Assembly: GCA_007258455.2 (NCBI GenBank)
Contig: VDFB02000003.1
Span: 41,977,986 to 42,041,985 of the forward strand
Direction of reading: 5' to 3'
Length of the DNA stretch: 64,000 nucleotides
Origin: Sequoia sempervirens
Lineage: Eukaryota; Streptophyta; Pinopsida; Cupressales; Cupressaceae
Shown: positions 56,580-64,000 of the stretch, piece by piece
Layout of the letters: every line of letters starts with the position of its first letter
How positions within the stretch are numbered: position 1 is the first letter of the stretch
The notes under the pieces: model-generated
The model's input: the letters and a program-made list of their open reading frames with translations, nothing else
Databases searched by the model: none
What the model was told of the DNA's origin: nothing
Made by a program: the position numbers and the translations under genes

Positions 56580-57948
56580 AAGAGAATCAGTTTCCTTTCC
56601 ATTTGATATGTTTTTATTAGCTTATACGATAAGTTTATTAAGATTGGTCTGCAATTTTAATTTTGCTAGATTTTCCATTTTCAGTGCTTAGTTGCTTCTT
56701 TAACCTACCCCTCTATTAAACCATTAATCGATTTTTTTCAAAACTTCCAACTCTTAGAAAATAGAAATAAGAAAAAATATACAATGTATGCTTTTATAAA
56801 AGCAGTGCTCACATTGGTTTGAAGTTTATGGGCACTTCATTGTCATGCATCTTGTCCTGTGTCTCATGGTTTCCCATATTACAACCATTGCTCCTCTCAA
56901 GCATCCACTCTATTTTTCATAACCCTTTTTATTTCAACCTCTTTTGTATTCAACAAGTTTTATACCCTTTTTTAATCGTGTCTCCAAACTACCTATTTGG
57001 AATACCTGCTGGAAGATTAAGTTCTAAAATTAATTGTATGAGTATGATGTTAATGAATAATTGTAAAATTATTAGACATCTGAATAGGGGTTAATGTGAT
57101 AATCCATAAAGTAAATTTTGCAAAGAATGCAACTCTATTATGTTGATTTAGAAATTAAATGTTTAGTTTATATTGTTTATAGTTTTGGAAATTCCTTGAT
57201 GTGTACATGGCGTGAACAATCTCATATATATATCTGATGAATGAGAATTTGAAAAAAACGTTTAACCCTATTTTGTAAGTGGGCTTCTAAATGATTGTTT
57301 AAGATGATTCTCATATGGTATAACAAGAGTTATAATAGTTTTAGTCTTCTTCATAACTTCTTAGTGATAATGTTCATGCAACAAAACAAGGTTCTCTCAC
57401 ATGGTTTTTCCTATTATCATAAATTTCTTAATATAAATATATTTATGACATCTTTCAATTAAACCATACAAAAGAAGATCATTTTACTTATAATGAAACT
57501 CAGTTATAATTAGATTAGGACTTATTCAGACTTCATTTTACTGTTTTTACATCTTCATTTTACTGTTTTTGCATCTTCAATTGTTATATTCCAAGGACTT
57601 TAAAACTCAGTTATATTCCAAGCTTGTTATACAACAATTTGATAACTCATAAGCCAGAGAAGGAAGTACTCATAACTATTTTTACATCTTTAGTTGTTCA
57701 ACAATGACTTCGATGAGAGGCATGGTTATAGCAATTTAGGGAATTCTGCATTACATTTATATTAGCACCCCTACACCCTGTTTAGAGAGTTCGGTGTAAT
57801 ATTACTTTATTAGTCCATTTGTTGTAGTTTCCTTGGTTTTATAATTTTATTGTATTCTGGGCATATTTATGATCCTCTATACAACTAAGTCCAAGTTTCG
57901 TACAGTTGCTAGTGATGAAAGAACATTAAGCTTAGCAAAAATTGTCAA
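56580..57948. other. AT-rich DNA, nothing recognised
   Basis: A short duplication TTCATTTTACTGTTTTT (about 57,533-57,570) is the only structure noted. Confidence 0.5.
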
Positions 57949-58144
57949 TTTTTTTTTTGACTACATGAATCGGTCGGGTATTTGTCCCCCTATAAACTGC
58001 AGTGCGCTTGGTAAAAAATTTTCAAGTGCTTGGTGATGCTGGCACAACATGCCCTCCGGTACCACGAGTTTGGGGGGAGACTAGACCTCGTGACCTCTTG
58101 CTTGCAACGGGATGCTTTAGCCAATCGAGCTAGGCCCCCCGCCC
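57949..58144 (-). mobile_element. tRNA-derived SINE
   Basis: On the minus strand the head reads GGGGGGCCTAGCTCGATTGG, which contains a pol III A-box (TAGCTCGATTGG). GGTCACGAGGTCTAGTC follows about 45 bases from the start and resembles a decayed B-box. The body is tRNA-unrelated (GGGACAAATACCCGACCGAT near the end) and it finishes in a run of about ten A. CAATTTTTT on both sides may be the target duplication, although it blends with the tail. Length about 195 bases, usual for plant SINEs. Confidence 0.8.
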
Positions 58145-59009
58145 CAATTTTTTGACAACTTCTTCCCTAATAAAATCACAAATTTTTTGTCCCAAAAAAT
58201 TGTGCTTCTAGGATTTTTCTTTTTTTTGCAACAATTTTTTTTTTTCCCTAACCCTGACCTGATTTTTTCCCACTTTTGCTGATTAGATCCCAATTAATTG
58301 AAAAATTATTGTATATTTTAGTTTCCCCATTTATTCCCATATTTTCTACTACGCTGAGAAGAGTTCCATTCATAATACAAAATTTATCCAAGTATAACAG
58401 ATTGAATATAAGGTTGCCTCTCTTCCAACTTATTAACTTGGAATTTTGATAATAGATCAATATCATAAAAGTACTGAATGAGATGTCATATTCAACAAGA
58501 TAACAACCATGATTTAGAAAACAAACAATTGACACCTACTACTATTTACATCAATTGAAGCAAGTCGAATCACAATGATCATTCTTTTCATAGAAGAGTT
58601 GCTCAACATCAATATTGTCCAATGTTTTTCTTTAGTTTATATGATGAGGGTGTAGGTATGTGGTTTTTGGGACAACAATTTTTTCCTGAAATTTTCGGGA
58701 TCTAGTGGGGGGACAACTTTTAAAATAACTCGAATGAACTAAAAGTAGCTAAATTTTTAAAAAAAGTAAAGATAACATGTTGAACTTGTAATGACAATGC
58801 ACCCCACTTTAAGCGTTGTAGAGGATTTTTAACATAATTTTCCTTAGAAAGCTTCTTTTAACACTTTTTATGTACCAAATGAAGTAGCTTCTCTAGACCT
58901 GAAAAGGGGAATGCCTTCCAAGTCCCCAAGACTAGTGAACAACATTATCAATTATCTATGGCCTATCTTATTATCAATTCTACACATATTCTTTTTTGCA
59001 AATTATAGG

Positions 59010-59010
<1 letters not shown>
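58145..59010. other. AT-rich DNA, nothing recognised
   Basis: Homopolymer T and A runs; no gene or repeat that I can support. Confidence 0.5.

Positions 59011-59013
<3 letters not shown>

Positions 59014-59055
<42 letters not shown>
59014..59055. repeat. (TA)n microsatellite
   Basis: About 21 uninterrupted TA units. An apparent ORF through it (runs of Ile-Tyr) is an artefact. Confidence 0.95.
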
Positions 59056-59059
<4 letters not shown>

Positions 59060-60642
59060 TAATATATTATAATGTATGGCCATACCTAGCTGTACCTTAT
59101 ATGTGTATTTTTTTTTCCATACAATATTTTTTTGTCTTGCTGTCATTACCTAAACTCCATTCCCATATCCAATCCCCTAGCCCTATTGGCAACATACTAA
59201 AATTAAAGAATATAGTTGAGTTTGCTTGAGACAATTAGAAGAATCCTTATGTTTTTTAAGCAAATATTTTTACTATAGTGTGGCGTTGATGCATCTCATT
59301 CATTTTGTAAATTTTTCCTGAAGTTTGAAATAAAGAAAAAGTTGATGCTAGTAGTATTTCTCTTAGTATTTTTAATTATATGATGTTTGCCTCCAATGAA
59401 GTTATGGTGCATGATGAATGCATAGGTGGGTGGAGAGTTTTTCGTTAAGTACTTGTTTTGTTATGTCAAAGAAAATGATACTAGATGTCTGTTTAAATGT
59501 ATATTTTCCTTAACCTTCATCTATTTTTATGTGCAATTTGTTAGGGAACATTACAACCCTTCTTCCCACATTTTTGGAGCATTGCATAACCAGGCAGAAG
59601 TTGTAGTTGTTAGCAGTAATAAGTGAGTTTTATGATAATTCAAGACCTATTGTATATCGACATCTATTATTGGTCTGTTTTTTTCTAAGTAGGGGATTTT
59701 TGCATGCATATATTGATGTGAATTGTGACCATTTTTTTTATCAACATACTTTTTTAAAACACATAGATAAATGCAGAAGTAAAATGATATACAATGTCAC
59801 AAAAAAAAACATATTTTCTAAAATATCTTTACTCTAACTCTATATTACTTGTTATTACAGAACCAACTCTGTTCCCACCCAAAAAAAATTGCAAAATCTT
59901 ATTCCAATAGAATTTCCAATGACTATAAATAATGCAGTAGATGATGTGAGAAGCAATGTTGCTTTTGGTCAACATCAACTACATGTAATAAGTGTTAATG
60001 GTCAACATCAATTGTAAATTTAATTACTTTGTTTCTAGAATATCTTCATACAAAAGATGCATCAATATAAGAACCAATTCTATTCCCAACAAATGTATAA
60101 AGCTTTTAATACTACTTATACATTCAATTATAGACCTCCTTTCAAACATATTTTATATAAAATACAATCGACATAACCATTACACCTCCTCTAAATACAA
60201 ATGTTAATAATAATATTTATTAAATAAAATTATATCAAATAAACAAAATTAAATTAGAAAAATAATAAATATATTCTAAATTTTAAAAATATATATCAAT
60301 TGAAGTTATCTTATTATTCTTATACTAGTATGTCTTTTATCAATTAAAATTATTGTTTTAATAGAAATTGAGGAAAACAATAAACAAATACAAGAATACA
60401 CTACTTTTCAACATGGCTAACAATTTTTTTTTTACACATTTACTAACAAATTTAATTAATTAGTTATTGAAACAAATCTAACAGAGACGAAACAAATCTA
60501 AGAGACTTCCTTTACATAAAACTTTTACATTGTATTCAAACTTTTTCACGTGCATGTTCAGATTTTTTTTCCACGTGTCTATTTTTGTCATCTTTTGACC
60601 AGCGAGAGCGTGTTAAGGGGGCGGTCAAAATTGGTGTCCCCT
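59056..60642. other. AT-rich DNA, nothing recognised
   Basis: No motif-bearing ORF. Several short ORFs of 66-77 codons have no recognisable domain. Confidence 0.5.
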
Positions 60643-60925
60643 CAATGTTTTACGTGTTGACTGGAGTTGTGCCACTTCATTTGAAAAAAAACATGGGAAT
60701 GTTTCTTTTCGAAAACATGTGACCATCTCAACTAATTATTTTATTTAAATTTTCATTATAATTCCAACTCATTAGTGTCATTATAATTCCAACTCATTAG
60801 TGTCCTTCCTTTTATTTTTTAAATAAAATAATTAGTTGAGATGGTCACATGTTTTTGAAAATAAATATTCCCATGTTTTTTTTAAATGAAGTGGCACAAC
60901 TCTACTAGTCAACACATAAAATATT
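60643..60925. repeat. Long foldback hairpin (MITE-like or small-RNA precursor-like)
   Basis: The left arm (60,643-60,749) and right arm (60,818-60,925) are inverted copies of each other over about 107 bases, about 90 per cent alike by eye. Shared blocks are GAGATGGTCACATGTTTT, CATGGGAAT-type, AGTTGTGCCACTTCATTT and GTGTTGAC. The 68-base loop contains a 25-base exact tandem duplication starting CATTATAATTCCAACTC at 60,754 and 60,779. There is no coding. Confidence 0.9.
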
Positions 60926-63900
60926 AAAAATAAATTAAATGTATGAGTATTTAGTCTAGATATAAAGAAGTTATTTGTCAAGGTTTTAAAATTATGATTT
61001 GATTGTACACTATTTAAGATTAGATTTATTTTGGTGGAAGTGATTTTTATGAGTGTAGATATAATCTCAAAGCACATAAGTGATCATCTAACTTTCAAAT
61101 CTAATCTTGTGAATTATTATAGTATGAAAGTAGTTCACCCCAATTGTTTTATGAGGATTGGTGATATTTATAAACACCTTTGAGGAATCTATCATATTGC
61201 AAGGTTTAAGTTCTCCTCAATTAGAGGCTTAGAAAGTATCAACCTATACCAAGCTTGACTTAGCCATGTATTGAGATTCAAATTTTGTGTCTCCCTCTAG
61301 ATGCACTCTCTACAATAATTCTTGAACATCCACATGCCCAAGATTAGTGTCTCCAATCTCATCCCAAGGGAATAAAATATTTTATGGAGTGGTATCCCTT
61401 TTATTTTTACTTCATCTCTTTGTGTAGTAGTTCTCCTTACATATGTACCTAATAACATAAGAGTCATTAGATAGTTCAATAATAAACACTTTTTAGTCCC
61501 TACCTAAGTATGAGAAAGAAATTATATACCTCGCTTAATCCATGAACCATACAAATAAGCTGTGTAATGTAAGAGAAATTTATTAAGATAGCATAGTAAT
61601 TAGAAAAGTTCTTAAAATATGATTGGAATTAGGCTATATGCTCACCATTACATAAGTATATTTCTTTAGTTCAAATAATTGGGGAGTCGAGCTCTAGAGT
61701 ACCAACATCATTCACACTAGTAGTATCAAGTATCTTGGAAGTTTGACACCTAAAAACACAAATTGGCGAATTATTTCTAATTTTACTATTTAAGGTAGAA
61801 AAGTCGAGGAAGGGAGATTAATAATATCCATCTTGATGTACCAAATGTAGACATGTCAAGAAGGTCAAACTTGTGAACCCAAAAAGGTAACACAGTGTAA
61901 CATATCAAAGTTCAAGAGTTAGGGATGCTCTATAACTCATGAATAAAATGAATCTTGAAGGATTCAAGGATTCAAGGAATCCTAGAGAACACTTTCTTCA
62001 AGCAAGATGGAATAAAAAACTCACAAGCCTGACACCAAGATGGAGGGCTTACAGGAGCAATACATCATTTGGTAAAAAAACCTCAAATGATTTCAAGAAC
62101 CAAAATCAAATCTAGTAGAGGAAGAGGGAGGAAAAATAGTTAGGGTTCCTGAAGAAATACAATAAAATAAAATATGAAAACACAATATAAAATGACCAAA
62201 AACATAAAATTGATGAAGCAAGTAAATGTCCTAACCCACCAAGAAAAATTGAAAACACATGAAAAATATGCAAGGAAGAAATATAAAGGAAACACAAAGC
62301 ACAAATATCATTAACAAACTAGGCAGGAGCACAAAACCCTACCTAGTTATGAGAAAATAAAGTGACGAGGAAAGAATGATAAAAAATTGGTAAACATGCA
62401 TGGAAAAACACATAGAATCTAATAGCTCCTAACCACACCATGAACATAGAGATCACTTTATTCACAAGGAAACAAGGAACCATCAGAGTTTAAAATGTGG
62501 ATGCAAGAAAAGTAGATTGATGAGAAAGGGGCTCAATTGACACAAAAAATACACATGTTTAGGAAAATTTTCATAAATATGCATCCTACCTAGGTAGGTT
62601 GGGGTTAGGTTATATCCCATGCCAATTATCATAGTTTGAATATTATGCATTGTCACAAATTGTGTTTGATTAGTAATCTTATAAAGGAAACTCTGAAAGT
62701 CTAATGAGGGTGACATGTTGAACCCTAACAACACCAAGCTACTGCAAGAAGCGTTAAGGTTTGAGAGATTTCCTTCCTATCATGCAAGAATGAAATAATT
62801 TAAATGTATGACAAGACACACAATACCCAAAATCAATTAGGAAACAAAAAACAACCAAAAGAACAAACAAAAGAAGAAGAAAAATTATATGAACCATAAA
62901 TTTTTCCATTTGTCAACCATATTCAGTTTCCTTGGACTTTATTATACTTTTTATGAGTTATCAAAATACTTAAAAAATGACAAGTCACTTTGTCAGCATT
63001 TTGGCTAATTCTTAAAAAATTTAACTTCTTGATGGGTAGCTCTTCTTACACTTTTTCGTAATTCAAAGAGATCCAAAACTTTTTTAATTTACTTTGATAG
63101 TGTTGGTGTAGCCAAAAAATATTGAAAATTGTAAAACATAATCCCAAAGGAAACAAGAAAGAGAAAATGCAAAACCACAACCTACAAAATAATCAACTTA
63201 AGACATTAGGTTTAGGATCGAGGAATATTTGTAACTCACATAGTCAAAAGAAACTCCATGGTTTTAGAGGAATTTATAATCAAGTTAATACAAAAAAACC
63301 TAAAAAAAGAAAGAGGAAAGACAAAACAAAAACAAGACCTCAAGTCAACCAAAAGGAAATCAAAGAAGCAAAAATAATAGTAAGGCATGTGTGCAAGACA
63401 CAAAAAATGGTGACTCGATTGGGAAAATGCTCGTGAACATTTTAAGAAAAATACCTAGTAAGATAACTTAGAATCTCTAATTCAACACCTATGTGACAAA
63501 GTATTTACACTATTGATAAAGGAACAAACTAAAGAATGATTTCCAATGCGAGAAAACCCAAGTGTTTGAAAATGTACTCATTCCCTTTCTTAGAGTATAT
63601 TGAAAAATGCCATTGCAAACTAGGCACTATACTACATGAAGTGGTCTCATCCCAAAAATTGTTAGGGGCATGCTTAAGATATTTGATAATAGTATAGACT
63701 TAATTATTGACCACTTGGACATTACCTCACTACCAACTAGGTATCGATATCCCTAACGAGGTTATCCCTATGACTCCACTCAATAAAAAGGTCTACTAAT
63801 AGTTGGGCATCCATAGCCCTAAGAGAGGTTACTTGAAACACTTAGCAAGTTGATCCATTTAGTTTATCATCAATATCCATGTATTCCTTCATAAATTACA

Positions 63901-64000
63901 AGGCTAAGATCTTAATTTTTACTGAAAAATATTATATTTACACCATATACCAAATGATAAGGGGAAGTACCTAGGGTAGTCTTGACTCTGATCCTATCAA
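60926..64000. other. AT-rich DNA, no gene supported
   Basis: Short ORFs (including a Lys-rich one at 63,122-63,436) have no recognisable motif. A 14-bp palindrome CCTACCTAGGTAGG lies at 62,585-62,598. The phrase AGGTTATCC / GAGGTTACTTG recurs near 63,760 and 63,820. Nothing more can be supported. Confidence 0.5.

Noticed and set aside
58081..58144. A tRNA gene at the SINE head
   Set aside because: No acceptor stem can close and the B-box is altered. The sequence continues into a SINE body with an A-tail.
58996..59229. A 77-codon ORF beginning with Ile-Tyr repeats
   Set aside because: It is a (TA)n microsatellite read in frame.
62585..62598. Palindrome CCTACCTAGGTAGG as a regulatory site
   Set aside because: A single 14-bp palindrome without neighbouring signals is expected by chance in 64 kb at low frequency and cannot be interpreted.
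63122..63436. A 104-codon Lys-rich ORF
   Set aside because: The composition reflects A-rich DNA. No motif, no supported start, and nothing conserved nearby.

Overview
This window looks like nuclear DNA of a land plant. The evidence is DYW-type PPR gene fragments, plant-type Ty1/copia, Ty3/gypsy Tat and L1 elements, a plant mobile domain, and plant aspartic-protease and GH17 exons with introns kept. The very low gene density and the piles of old, broken, nested retroelements suggest a large genome such as a conifer or other gymnosperm. That assignment is inference; no species can be named. I found no intact ordinary host gene. Almost everything is mobile DNA or gene debris.

Layout. (1) 1-10,812 (+): the 3' part of a Ty3/gypsy Tat-lineage element. 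It has a stop-ridden pol (RT, RNase H, second RNase H, integrase), a long spacer, an antisense plant-mobile-domain ORF with a coiled coil, a polypurine tract and the 3' LTR. (2) 10,815-13,310: fragments of at least three unrelated host genes side by side: PPR/DYW (-), aspartic protease (+) and beta-1,3-glucanase (+). (3) 13,690-14,216: degenerate minisatellite and a 16-bp perfect palindrome. (4) 14,217-28,602 (-): a decayed Ty1/copia element. Its 3' LTR is split by a complete non-coding LTR element (14,584-21,828), and its PBS region is hit by a 375-bp TRIM (26,104-26,478). (5) 28,610-48,780: an old tandem family with units of roughly 2.3 kb, split by three insertions: a non-autonomous LTR element with a novel 517-aa ORF (33,261-40,461), a LINE-like segment (about 40,970-43,434), and an ORF1-only L1 (43,906-47,531) that itself carries a solo LTR (44,976-46,892). 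(6) 49,690-53,950 (+): an L1-type LINE whose RT core is deleted. (7) 54,212-54,986: solo LTR (-). (8) 56,014-56,572: PPR pseudogene (-). (9) 57,949-58,144: tRNA-derived SINE (-). (10) 60,643-60,925: long foldback hairpin. The rest is AT-rich DNA in which I recognise nothing.

How it fits together. Several insertions can be proved inside the window by target-site duplications and by uninterrupted paralogous copies, so a relative insertion order can be read. The strongest candidate for something undescribed is the 7.2-kb element at 33,261-40,461. It has LTRs of about 2.1 kb, a 5-bp target duplication, no gag-pol, and one open ORF that encodes repeated Cys/His modules in an acidic protein. It also has two hairpins with a shared loop and different stems. 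All boundaries and similarities were read by eye, without database searches.
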